From positions 186,001 to 250,000 of the forward strand of contig JAVHKY010000074.1 in assembly GCA_035079385.1 (NCBI GenBank): DNA of 64,000 bases, read 5' to 3'. The notes under the pieces were generated by a model that was not told where the DNA came from, made no database searches, and saw only the letters and a program-made list of their open reading frames with translations. The translations under genes and the position numbers were made by a program. The DNA comes from Aspidiotus rigidus (taxonomy: Eukaryota; Arthropoda; Insecta; Hemiptera; Diaspididae). This document shows, piece after piece, positions 11,832-23,332 of this stretch; within the stretch, counting starts at the first letter, position 1; the number at the start of each line of letters is the position of its first letter.

Positions 11832-12393
11832 ACCTTCTTACCATATTTTTAATAAGTATTGAGTATGTTGGACAAGCTTGGTGGTAAATCTTATGGTCTG
11901 TTCTGTTCACTGCCGCATTGATTGGATCTGGAATCCTGGGATGTAGTCGTTTGATGTCGTCATGATGTTTGATCGCGCAGGTTGGACACTTTCTTGATTC
12001 GGTGGCTTTTTTCCCCACTTGGATTGTTGATTCTGTAGCACTACAACGGTCTTCTGAATGGCCGTACATTCTGCAACGTTTGCACACTCGGATTGATATA
12101 TGGGTTTTATATTGAAAGCTCGAATATTCACACCTAAGTCGGTTAGGTGACCTTGAGATGAAATTGTAATAGTCTTTCTTTTCAAATCGAATTATTACTG
12201 TTTTAGTTGAGGAATTCAATGACACAAACGTTGGTTCTTTTTCAATAACATTAGTTACAGCTAACTTGATTTCATCCTCAGTTACCCCTTGCACCCCAAA
12301 TGCAATGATAGCTGGTTGAAGTTTTGACGAAATTTCTGTTGTTGCTGGGAGTTCTAGCTTATTTATCTCTTCTAACATTTTGCTAGCTTGTTC
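11821..12393 (-). pseudogene. LINE ORF1 (gag-like), 5'-truncated
   Basis: This is the C-terminal ~190 residues of the LINE nucleic-acid chaperone. It carries a CCHC knuckle, CKRCRMYGHSEDRC, and two further degenerate Cys/His groups (CPTCAIKHH and a final HQACPTY), the three-knuckle layout of R1-clade ORF1. Typical ORF1 proteins of the clade are around 400-500 residues, so half or more is missing. The frame is open past the Met at 12378 up to the element boundary at 12393. The first upstream in-frame stop lies beyond the duplicated target site, so the Met is probably internal. Confidence 0.8.
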
Positions 12394-12402
12394 TGAATTA
12401 TA

Positions 12403-15400
12403 GACTTACAAGTGAATCTTTTCCTGACCCATCTTTTAATATTGCTCATTTCCAGCGAGCTAGTTTCGGCCAGAGGAAGGTCGGTCTAGTTAGTGTGTTA
12501 TTTGGTGAAATTCAGTCTGTTCCCTTTGAATGAAATAGGATATTTTCTCTTGACGTCGGTGCTGCGTAGGAGTCACTCTCTTTGGAGAGAAAAAGTAAAC
12601 AGATTGATCGCTCGTCAGGTGAATTTTTGATCCGTCATGAGTGACCATTCTGAATACACGTCTTACCTTCGAGTGTACGTGATGAAGTCGAGTTCTTTGA
12701 AATGATTGAAATTATTATTTTACTGGCAATTCTAAGGTTTTTATCAACCCGTATCGTATCGTTTTTACCAAGATCGAGATACACTAGGATCGATAGTTTT
12801 AATTGATTTATTTCAACAACATAATTATCAACACCCACCGTGTGAATACCTACATAAAATCTATATCGATTTATTTAATATTTCAGTTCATTTTGACCAA
12901 AGTCATGTGAACTGTCATCCTTGTAATGTGCATAGAATAGTATCGAAAATTAACAAAATTTATGGACAAAAAATAAGGTATGGAAGAAATGTAGTTCACT
13001 TTTGACATATTCTATTTAATATTGGCCCTATTTCGCAATCGAATTTCTTGGATTCGCTGCATCCTCTCCAGGGAGCATGATCACCTGCTCTAAGTCGAGT
13101 GCAACAGTATCGTACTTATGTTTAATTTTGTAAAAAACAATTTGGATTAGGATACTGCCCGAAAATTTAGAAGACACATCTACAGCTTCTAAGATAGAAT
13201 CAAAAGGGTACACCACAGGATTCCCAATCACAATGTGGAACGATTACAAAGGTGATTTCAATTCCTGTTTCTCTTTAATGCCTTGTGTATCGCACGCATT
13301 CGGCAAGTAAATGAATATATAAAGAAAAATTTACTATATCGTATTAGTATAGCATTATCTCATGTATAAATAGGGGGAACAATTAATATTTCATGTTCTT
13401 CAAGCAGGCGCGGACCTCCTTTAAGAAAATTGATTTCTAACTTCTTCCAATAATGAAATTTATATTGATCCAACAAATTGAATTTGAAAACGTTTATTGA
13501 AAGAATTTTGATAACGTTTTAGAGATACTGTAAATATTACAGAAAATGGAAGGGGTGGCATTTCCCGAAGTGTCTTTGTCGTCTGCTACGCCAAATCCGC
13601 TCCTGAGTGCAGTTCTCCCTACGTATTTGCTAGAATCACGTTGATCAAATGAGTAACTTGTTTCTCAGAACGGTAAATGATCACACGGAATATTTACTTT
13701 CAAATAAAATTCATCAGAAGATCGGGGGAGAAGCGAAGATATGAACGTGTAAAACTTGGAATTTTCCATGTGAAGCATAGACTATTATTCGATACGGTAT
13801 AACGAGGCCATGCAATGACACAAATTTCATGTCAGACAAATTATGATGAAAACCTGCGTAAGGACGAAGAAATACAGTATGATGGTAATATATCTTTTTG
13901 AATAAGAAACCCCGTGGAGAATCGTGACCTCATCCCAATGGAATATAATAGTTGATAAATTATTCATAATTCGTACGAGAACAAGTGACTTACTTCGAGC
14001 CTCATCGAAAACGAAAAACTGAAATATTACATTGCAACCTTTGAGAAACGTTGTTGTCGTGCTGAATGAGTTTTAGCTGGAAATACCTAAGATATTAAAG
14101 TCTCCTTCTTCATGTAGCCCTAAATCAGACATTTAGCGCTGGTAGTCATGAATTTTTAATTATGACAGTGGTTAACTGAAAACCGTTACTCGTACGGCCT
14201 ACTAAATGAGACTAGCTCTCATGTTACCAGATTTAGACTGGGTCAGGAAATGCTCTGTTAAATAATGATCATTCTATGTTCAGCTCTTTCCTCACTCTTG
14301 TATTCTTACGCGGCCAAATTAATTTGTTCGCGTGGTCGACGAGTTATGTATTCGAAGACCAAATGAGGGAAAACTTGAAACTGAATTTTACTGTCCCGAA
14401 TGTAATCGAAATGATGATATTGCGGTGATAACGATGATAATAATAATACGAATAATTAATGATAATCGTTGTTCAAGAAGTTGATGGTTGTTGATAAATG
14501 TTAATGAGGTTGCGTTATATTTTCGCCTCTATACGAGTACCAAGTAGGTAGACCCTAAATTGCAAATGTTTGTAAGATGAGTGTGGGTTGCGAAAATCCT
14601 ACTCGAGTATAATATTCATTTCGATGGTGAATTTCAAGTATCTAGTCGATCGGTTTGCAAAAAATTGTCTAACAGCATATTCGGATTACTCGATGCCTCG
14701 GAAAATTTTGTTGTCAGATGATTATTCCGAATTTACTCGACTGTTGGTCCAACTTGAAAGGAATAAATTCTTATTTATAAGTTGTCTAGGTAATATAATA
14801 CTGCACCACACGAGAAAGGACTTGGAAAAAAGGTTAATTTCGAACATTATAGCTGTCAAGTCATGAGTTCTTGTATGTATACTGCTACCTTCGACTTTTG
14901 AGACTGACCGCTTTTGCAATCAGTTGTCAAAATGATGGAGAGAGAGAGAGCTGGTACCTCACATTCGAGTTTTTTTTTTGCTGAAGTCGCTCTGTCTTCT
15001 ACACCATCCTACGTGAACGCCTAACTTTAGAAAGGATCAGCTGAATTTTTTCATTTCATGGGCGACGTGACAGGTCAATCCAAGGCGCAGAAACGGTCGT
15101 GTAAGCTGTTTCTTTTTTTTCGATATACTCTAAGTCTTTTTTAGAATCCACCTTATTCATGGAATTTGCGTCTGGGCGTCTGTACGGACCTGCTTGTTTG
15201 CTTTATACTAGGCCTTCATGTACACGTACAGTACATGAAACTCGAATTAGGCTAAGGATGAGGGCGAACTAGTATACGCCTATAAGATTCAAAATACTAG
15301 ACTCATACTGGGCGATGAAAGCTAACTCTATCTAAATATCAACGTCTTTAGGACGGTATTTTCTTTTGGTTGATTAGACAATAAAAGTTTCCAAAGGTGC

Positions 15401-16050
15401 AATTTGTTTTACATACATTCTCAATAAAGTTTGTAATATCCTCTTCTGTATTCAATTCTAGGTCGATATCTATGTTATTTACATACATCAGATGATAATG
15501 TAATTCAACCTTGTATTCATCCAACTCATTCTCCTTGAGGGGGTTGCAGCCATTTTTCAATCACGTTTTTCCTGACTGAATCTTTGAAGTCGATTTGATT
15601 GAATAAATCATTCCATTCTTCTTTTCCTTACCATTAATTTAGGTTGCCCGTCTTGCGATATTTTTATTGATACCGCATCATGAAAAGAACGACGTCGCGT
15701 AAACCTATTTGGTGGTAATTATCTATTCTTGTGCGAATAAATTCTGCGGTGGGAGTTAGATCGAAATATGTATTAGCTTAAAATCAATTTATCTTGGATT
15801 GAAAAATACTCTTTGGAACGCAACCACGTCGGAATTGCACGATCCTGTATGACTTCAATGCTAGGTCTTGCAGAAAGTTTCGACTCTGCAATCGTCAATT
15901 TTGATTGTAATTTATCCTGAATCACAAGATCTCAGAATAACACTATCCAACAAACAGGAACTTTTGGCTTGAGGCTTGAACAAGAATACTGGCCCAGGCT
16001 CTTATGTGTACCTTTAGGCCTACTTCATATTGTTGTATCTATTGATGCAA
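12403..16050. other. 3.6 kb with no supported gene
   Basis: AT-rich DNA. Open frames such as 12635-12838, 14588-14866 and 15348-15560 show no motif. A GAGAGAGA microsatellite lies at about 14938-14950. I see no element ends. Confidence 0.4.
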
Positions 16051-18092
16051 TTACATAAATTGATTTCGACCGAGCGTTCTTCCACTTTGATGTACCAACA
16101 CTTGGGATTGAAAATCTTCGGCCAGTGTCTTGTAATTATCTTTATCGTTTTTATTCTTAATTTTGAGTGTAATCTCCGTGCGTAATGCAGATTCAACTCT
16201 CTTTTGTGTGTCATATGGTACATCCTTGAAGCTCTCTAGTTTTATAGCGACATCTGCGTTCACTTCCTCCTTAAAAGATTCTTTCTGTTTGGGTGGAGAT
16301 ATACTACGCTTCTTTGCCGGACCTGCGTCTTCACCGTTAACCACTACGAAAGGTCAAGCCCTCTCTTTTTTGTTTTTGATTTGTGGATGGCAGAGCCTTT
16401 TGAATGGTGTCTTCGAGGTTGATACGTGTCATTCGTGTTTCTCGACGGCAGAGCCGTTGAAAACTAATAAATATTTTGCTTACTCTCTCCCTAATTCCGA
16501 AATCCTTGTATAAAGCAGTATAAAAGTAGCAAGAAATAGCTTATAAGTACTAGACAATAGTAGACGAGTTTAAATGGGGTTCCACTAACTTTGAATTAGG
16601 CTGCTAGTAAGCTTATACTAACTTGAGCTATTCGCAGTTCAATATGAAGTGTACTAGACTTATACTAGGCCACCGCAAGTATATTAGGCTAAGTGGCTCT
16701 AATTTCTCCTCGGTTTATAGTGGGTATGAAAGATAAGATGAACATTAACGGATACTCGTTTGTTGATTATATTTACGAGTATTATGGTCAGGTTTGTACA
16801 ATAGATAGGATGTGTTTCAGTACATATAAAATGACGATCAGTATTTTTTGCCTAGAACTTTTTTAATATGCCTTTTTGCAAGATCTATTAATTTCTCGTA
16901 CACACTGTATACAATATTTTGAACTTGACTCCCTTGGTGTTCCGGATCACGTTAGCTGTTACGAATGCAGGCTGAGGAGTGAGGGTATATTGTTAGATCT
17001 TTGAATGCCATCGCCACCTTCAAAATCTTAATTTCAGCAGTCTCATCATAAATGTGTTGAAGAAAGGCATCCAACAGACTCCAACCTAGGATTTTGACTG
17101 TGTTGATTTGCTTGAAAACATTTTCCAGTGTTGAATGTCTGTTCATTACTGTTTTGCAGTACGCACTACCAATTGAGTGAAGGTTAGCTCAAGGTTCCTG
17201 TGATTTTTTTTCCGTTCTAAATCTGACATACTCGATTATGAAGTGGATTGAGCAAACTGAGTATCTCATTACGGCTGTCAAGTCTGAAAAGTCAGGGAGC
17301 CCTGGGATGGTCGTACGTTTGGGATCGAGATTCTGCATGAAGGTCCTGGCCTGCGTCATTAAGTTGGCTCTTGTTGGCAATTTTGTTTGACGGATCTCTA
17401 TCAGTTTATCCACGATGTCTTGTGACAAATCGGTAAAACCAACAGTATATTCAGGCGTAATCATCTGCAGTAACACCCGTTCTTGGATGTACTTTGGTGA
17501 GGGGGACTCGTAGTTTAGTGGCACCGAATTTCAACCGAGTTCTGGACCAATCGACCTCATAATAAGTGGCTACCTCTTTCCGTCTTAACCATGAGTACTT
17601 TCGGCAGTTCAAGATTGGCATCGTGGAGTCTCACTTTTTCAGCCGCTAGTTGATTCACTATATCATTTGCATTTTTCGCCATATCACGAGCTGCGAAATG
17701 AAATGCGTCATCCGTTAGATGGTGGAAATCATAGATCATGTCAATCTCCTTGAGCTGTTCAGCATTAGGAAGTGGAGCATGGTAAACCCACTAATCGACA
17801 GCTTCCTTCTTGCACAGATTTGCTTGTGGTGCCTCTTATCTGGTTGCAAAAGGAACTCCATATCGATTCGCAACGGAAACTTCTCGTTTATTGTCATCGT
17901 GGTTGATGTCACTTGCCGCTCTACGACCACTCTGGTTGCGCAGACAGGATTGTTTTGTAGTATCTCTCTGCACCGGTTAATACTTGATTCAAAGATCATT
18001 GCTAACAGCTTGTTTATCATCATGGTTTTCTGTTGTCGCTCGTCCAGATGAGTAATCAACTTACCTATCTTTGAATGTCGTTGATGTACCAA
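16051..18092 (-). pseudogene. Decayed coding remnant of unknown family
   Basis: A chain of minus-strand open blocks with ordinary protein-like composition lies in consistent order: 18092-17736, about 17780-17557, 17524-17189, 17146-16952 and 16344-16051. Neighbouring blocks continue each other after frameshifts or stops, which suggests one broken gene, possibly two. Block 1 is helical and basic (KTMMINKLLAMIFESSINRC). Block 2 contains NANDIVNQLAAEKVRLHDAN. Block 3 contains YIQERVLLQMITPEYTVGF. The last block starts PAKKRSISPPKQKESFKEE, a hydrophilic tail. I do not recognise the family. The size and mostly helical character would be compatible with an old negative-strand RNA virus nucleoprotein copy, but no diagnostic motif proves this, and a degraded host gene is equally possible. 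Confidence 0.4.
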
Positions 18093-20550
18093 CCATCATA
18101 TCTATCTGCAACGTTATTATTCAATGTTGATTTTGGTGACAAATATTCACACGTGTCCCGAGTAGAATTTCATGAGAACTCGATATGAGCTCTTCTCCCT
18201 TCCTACACCCTCTGAAGAGATCAACCTTTGTTCAAAAAATGAATGTTACGACCGAAAAATCATCCTAACGTTGATAGGTCCCCTTTACACCATAATTCCA
18301 TCATAGTTTTCTAGTTTAACAACATCTACCATACAGTATGTCAGGCATCCGAATTTAGATTAGACAAAAAACTCACCGATTTTTCTGGCGGAACGATCGC
18401 ATTCGTAAGGCTGGGTTTGAGATTATTGCGGTGCCTGCGTCGATAGTAACAGAAGAGCCAAAGGCCAGAGTTACGCCTTAGCTCGAAAGTCACAATTCTT
18501 CCGAGTCCCTGTTCTATTACTCGTATAAGAGCTCGAAGATTGAAACTCCTCAAAATCTCTTTATCAATACGTAGCTTCAAATTCGAATCTTCTTCAAGTC
18601 CCTTTCTTAATAGTTTTAGGCTGGGTCGACACTTTTTATTGTGATGGCTACGCCTGCACGAATGAAAGTGAAAGAAAGAGGGAAAACTCTCTCATAAGGG
18701 CCATCTTTTTGACATATTTTCCCTCTTTTCTTGTTCAGGGCGTCGATTCTCTCGTTTTTCTTTCAATTGATCCCGAAGACCGTACATTTCAAAATAGTGT
18801 AGACCAACTGGTACGTAGGGTAGAAGTGTGAGATAGTGTTTTCATACTAAGTTTTCGTGCCAGAACGAAGCTTAAGACATAATGTGAAGTGATCTTTTTG
18901 AACTGCCTTTATTCTGAAGTCACGAGGAAGTCTTAAGCCTCTGCGCATCGCCAGAAGTGAAAACGAAAGATGTCGCAATGAGTGACTTGTATATGTTCTC
19001 ACCCTGCTGTAAAAATGAATATTTTCCCAGTATAGCTTATAAGTGTTTTCTTCGCAGATTCATCGCTAAATGCAAGCATATAGAAATCGTATATAAGATT
19101 ATAACACGTTACAGGTATCTATATAGAGTGTGTACACACTTGTACATCGGTTTTAGTATACATGAAACTACAAAATACAACACGACAGGCACGCACGTAG
19201 TAAATTATGTGTAAATAATTAGACGCGCATATATCGCTTCGAGCATGTACTTTCATTAGCACGACACGATGAACGCGCGCGCTCGATGCTTCGTGTTACC
19301 TTTGAAGAACAATAGTGTCAACAAGAAGTCGGGTAAAATCCATGCACGCCTTTTCTCTAATTAATCTCTCCTCAAATAACAAGTCAGGGAGACGGGTGTC
19401 TTTGTTCCTCTTACAACAACATGTACCTACAATTCGGGGTATCAAACTTAAGTAGAGCACACACGTATCGGATTTTCACATTTTGAGTATGTACATGCAT
19501 TTGGCGGACCGCGAACTATGTAAATATGAATGAGGAAAACTGAGTTAAATTCGCTCCATTCATCCCAGATCATAATCTGTTTCAAATAAGATATTGCGCG
19601 ATACCCTTGCGAGTTGAAATTTTATTGTGAAATCGTATTAGTCTCGTAGGTAATGAAATCGAAAGTCTCCGACTAGCTTGAATCGAATCACGATTTTTTT
19701 ATCTTCCAAAACTTCTTTAAGTATAAAATGACCTTAATTGTTCTTGAAATGTTGATGAAAAGTTTCAGCGAGAGAAAAGGCAACTTTTACTCAGAAGCTT
19801 TGAAGAAGTGCCTTCGCTCTCGTATTCCGTAATTTGTCGGAATACTGTCTTCGAATTTTAAAGTTCATTGCTGCTTTAGTCTGGAATAAGATTACATACG
19901 ATATACGTGATATAGGTGGTCGACCTGTTCGCCCATTGTATCGTGTTCATGAATACTTATCTCGAAGTAGCGCAATCAGATCGCACCCTCATTTCCATAA
20001 TGACGAGGATGGTTATATTTCCGGATGAAAGTTAATTTTACTCAAGTACTCACAGGACGTGTTTTAATTAGCTATCTTCACTCGTTTTCCTTATGCGCAG
20101 TGAATCATTTTCAATCTGTAAAGTGTACATATTATTAGAGATCTTGCGCCAACGTTCTACCGTCGTTTTTTCCTTATTTCTCCTCTGTTAACCCCGACTG
20201 CGACTAGAAAGGTGTTTGACTCGAGAGAATGAATTCTGATATAATTAACACTTGATTAATATAATACACCATTCTATAAAGTTGAACAAATCAGAAATTA
20301 TTGAGAATTTTGCAGCCTGTTCCGTTTATTCCTGACGGGAGGTGGTTTAACTGCGTTGTATTTTGGAAGGTATGGAGCTTTTTCAAAAATTGCTACCAAA
20401 ATTTAGATAAATTCGTTATTGTTCGAAACGTGTGAGGATTTTTTTTTTTGATACAAATGAAAATTTTGAAAGATACTCCAATCAGTCTTCCTGTCTAATA
20501 TACCTGTGTATTCGTCATAATATTAAAAATTTTACATCTTCATAATCCTA
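18093..20550. other. 2.5 kb with no supported gene
   Basis: No family motif, element end or credible exon found. Small frames at 18341-18580 and 18957-19214 look like chance. Confidence 0.4.
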
Positions 20551-20763
20551 GAGCGCTTTTCCATGTCGGCGCATTGCATACGTATTCTCCTGCGTGTTAT
20601 CGAAATGGTAGTGTATTTCCAACATTGCTCTTATGGGTGTTGCTGAATTGCATACTCATTTTCATTGTAGAGTAGTTTGCCATAAGAGCAATGTTAGAAA
20701 TACTACCATTTCGATAACACGTAGGAGAATACGTATGCAATGCGCCAACATGGAAAAGAGCCC
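20551..20763. mobile_element. Foldback MITE, ~83-bp arms
   Basis: A 213-bp hairpin-forming element. The left arm (GAGCGCTTTTCCATGTCGGC onward) and right arm are inverted copies over about 83 bp with a handful of mismatches, separated by a ~45-bp loop. TA dinucleotides border both ends (20549-20550 and 20764-20765), consistent with a Tc1/mariner-type MITE. No other flank duplication was found. It has no coding capacity. Confidence 0.75.
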
Positions 20764-20765
20764 TA

Positions 20766-22628
20766 TTGTTGATATTTATCGAGATATAGACGAAAAACAA
20801 AAATAATGGCCGCCATTTTGACCCCTAAAGAGGTGGATCGGAGGGCACGCCATGAGTCATATCCATCACCATGCCAAAGGAATCATTTTCTGCACAATTT
20901 GCAGTTTCTAATCAATAACCTATATGATAGGAAGTTAAATAATTCCAAATCACGCGCGGCGCGCCTGCGTCTTTTTGGTGATTTGCATAATTGTTACTGG
21001 TATGGTAGTTACGTTACTTATAAATAATCGTGAGCGTAACGCCATTTGTGTGACTACTGGCTCCTCTACACGTTATAGGTATTTTTCAACATGAAAGATT
21101 TTTTAATTCTTGACTCAAATTACTCCATATGTTCGGATTTTTCAGAATGAGCAATTTTCACATAAGACATCTCTGTTGGAAAGTTAGTATGTTATCGATA
21201 CTCGAAAAGAGCAAGAACGAGGAGAGAGACATCGAATATATATTATGTAAAAATTACGAATCATATTCAGAGCCACGGCCGACGTCAGAGCTCATATTAT
21301 TCATCGCTTCCTGTTTTTTATCAGAAAGCGCAAAGCCGCTAGTCACGCCGCCGAGTCTTCACGTGTGAAAAAATATACTAAACTAGATTAAACTCAAACA
21401 CCAGAAGTACAGTTTCTATGAGATGAAACAAGAGGAAACATGAATGATGACCTAAGAAGGAAACACTCTCTCGATCAAACCACACTCCGGAACCAAAAAT
21501 GAATCGGTATTCAATTCGTATCTACGTTCAACGGGAAACTCAATGGATACTTTTTTTCCGAGAAAACCAAAATATGTGACTTATCACAGTTTGCAAAAGG
21601 GTTTTCAAATAATAAAAAAGCAATTGGAAAATAACAAGCTACATTCTTGTTCCCTTCATCCTTGGGTTTTGAGAAATTTTCCAATCATTTTTCTCAAACC
21701 TGTAAGAACATGAGAAAACTTCATTTAATTAAATGCAACACATTTTTTTTTTGAATTTCAATTTGTCTCGTCACTCTTCAATTAAACTCGAATACAATTG
21801 AACTTGAATTGCGTCACTTTTTTAGGTTTCTGCGCTCTTTATTTTTTGAACGTTCATTATTACCTATTTTTTTTTAAATTATTACTTTGAATCAGACCTG
21901 TAAGAAATGAAATCCTCATGTGATTTGCAAGTGGAATTTTGTTCAGTAGAGCGAGCATAATTTGAAGCCATCTGGTGAAGTAGCTGCGATGATTAAGAAC
22001 GATTAGCTGGCTGATAGTTACCACTGGTTATTTGTGAGCTTCGTGTTCTTCAAGACTAGCTGAACCATACAGTAGTTCCTCTACAGAAGCTAGGGAGGTG
22101 CGGGGAGGTCTGATTTTTTTTGAAAATCAGTTTCAAATGAACCAGAGAAGGAATTTTTCTTCTTAATCGTCGAATGAGTCGCATACAAGCTATAGCATCC
22201 TCGTCAGCAAGTTCTAGAAGATTTGTTCCGTCTTGTATCAACTGATATTCTCTCCCAACTGGCAGTAACGTTCAACGAACCTGACATATATTGTTCACGC
22301 TCCTTGCGTCCGACTAGCCAGATTGTCTATTGCACTGAATATACTCGAAAAACTCATTCGTTTGAAAAAATATATTTACTATCATCAGGGAAAAGTCAAG
22401 ATATCCATCCGACTCATAAGTCCGAATATCTATCTCCCATAGGACTGGGATATCCCCTATTTTGTACACGTAGAATGGGAACGATAATATTTCATGTTCT
22501 CTCAACTTGCTAAGGTTCCCTTGGAAGAACGTGATTAATGGAAATCAGTTGGGCAAAATATATGTTTCAATTTTCTGACGTAAACGAGTTGAATGAGTTT
22601 GAAGTTGGAGTTGATCATGACCTAATAG
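20766..22628. other. 1.9 kb with no supported gene
   Basis: The segment just right of the MITE (20803-21027) is GC-richer and has a 73-residue open frame without recognisable motif. Nothing else is seen. Confidence 0.4.
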
Positions 22629-23332
22629 CTAATTAAGACGTGTTTCATAGAATGTTTTCAAATGCACCATTTTGAAAATGAAATCCGTATCGCAACTTAT
22701 TTTATTTCGGATGAAATTGACCAAATATGAAAAAGCTATACTCTCGCATAATTTAGGGGGACTTTGGTCCCCATCACCTTCCAGAATGTTTGACTCACAA
22801 AGCTTACTTCCAATAAGGGCGTTATAACAATCTTTGTGATGCATGACCCCCTTCGAAATGCAATCATGTAGACCAAGAGCAGCTAAAACATCTGTTGCAG
22901 CATTGACTCGTAATTGATCAGCTACATTAAAGGTCATAACTTGGTGAAGGGGCTTATTCCATAATACACTTTTTCTACATGAGCAACAAATATTAGTATC
23001 TACTGATGAGAGAGCTGAACGCGTTATGTGTGTATCAGTATCGGGAATATTTTCAGTCGTTTCCAAAGGTGTGACATTTATTTTTTTACGCGTTCTAGTT
23101 TTGTGGTTGCAAACTGAAGCGAATGCGAATTGTGCCACCTGGCTTCATTGGTAATGAAATTAGCCCTTCGACCGTCCCCTTCATTGAGAAGATCATACAG
23201 AAAAGTTACTGGTAGCTTACCTATTTCATGAAATTGAACAACATTTTTCGCCAGATTCTCATAACTTTTTGTGATTTGGAAAAGATTTTCATTCAGTGAC
23301 GGTTGAATGAGCTTATGTGAACCCTGCAACAA
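22629..23332 (-). pseudogene. Cys/His multicopy family protein, frameshifted
   Basis: Two overlapping minus-strand frames form one broken gene. The upstream frame (23332-23078) contains NEGDGRRANFITNEARWHNS followed by LQFATTKLERVKK. The downstream frame (to 22629) contains C-x2-C (CCSC), LHQVMTFNVADQLRVNA, HHKDCYNAL and FIFKMVHLKTFYETRL. The order ARWH-S--L-----KLERA / CxxC--LH---TFN---RVR--A / YH--C---L / F----L--LY--RL recalls an uncharacterised, highly copied protein family of arthropods and cnidarians; this is from memory of the pattern. The conserved Cys and His residues suggest zinc binding. The two frames differ by one base at an A run near 23086. The family's function is unknown. Confidence 0.5.

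Larger units (their letters stand above)
7385..12393 (-). mobile_element. R1-clade LINE, 5'-truncated, with poly(A) tail
   Basis: A minus-strand non-LTR retrotransposon with a partial gag-like ORF1, an endonuclease/reverse-transcriptase ORF2, a 3' UTR rich in TTA repeats, and a roughly 40-nt poly(A) tail (plus-strand T run at 7386-7425). The flanks share the 9-bp word TGAATTATA at 7376-7384 and 12394-12402, the expected target-site duplication. The right boundary falls inside ORF1, so the copy is 5'-truncated. Endonuclease plus RT order, the CCHC gag and the YRTVS/AGI-P-DL block after the RT place it in the R1 clade. ORF2 has no other stop or frameshift apart from the nested transposon, so the insertion is fairly young. 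Confidence 0.88.

Noticed and set aside
15348..15560. 70-residue minus-strand frame with acidic stretch
   Set aside because: Plausible composition but no motif, partner exon or splice signals that I could support.
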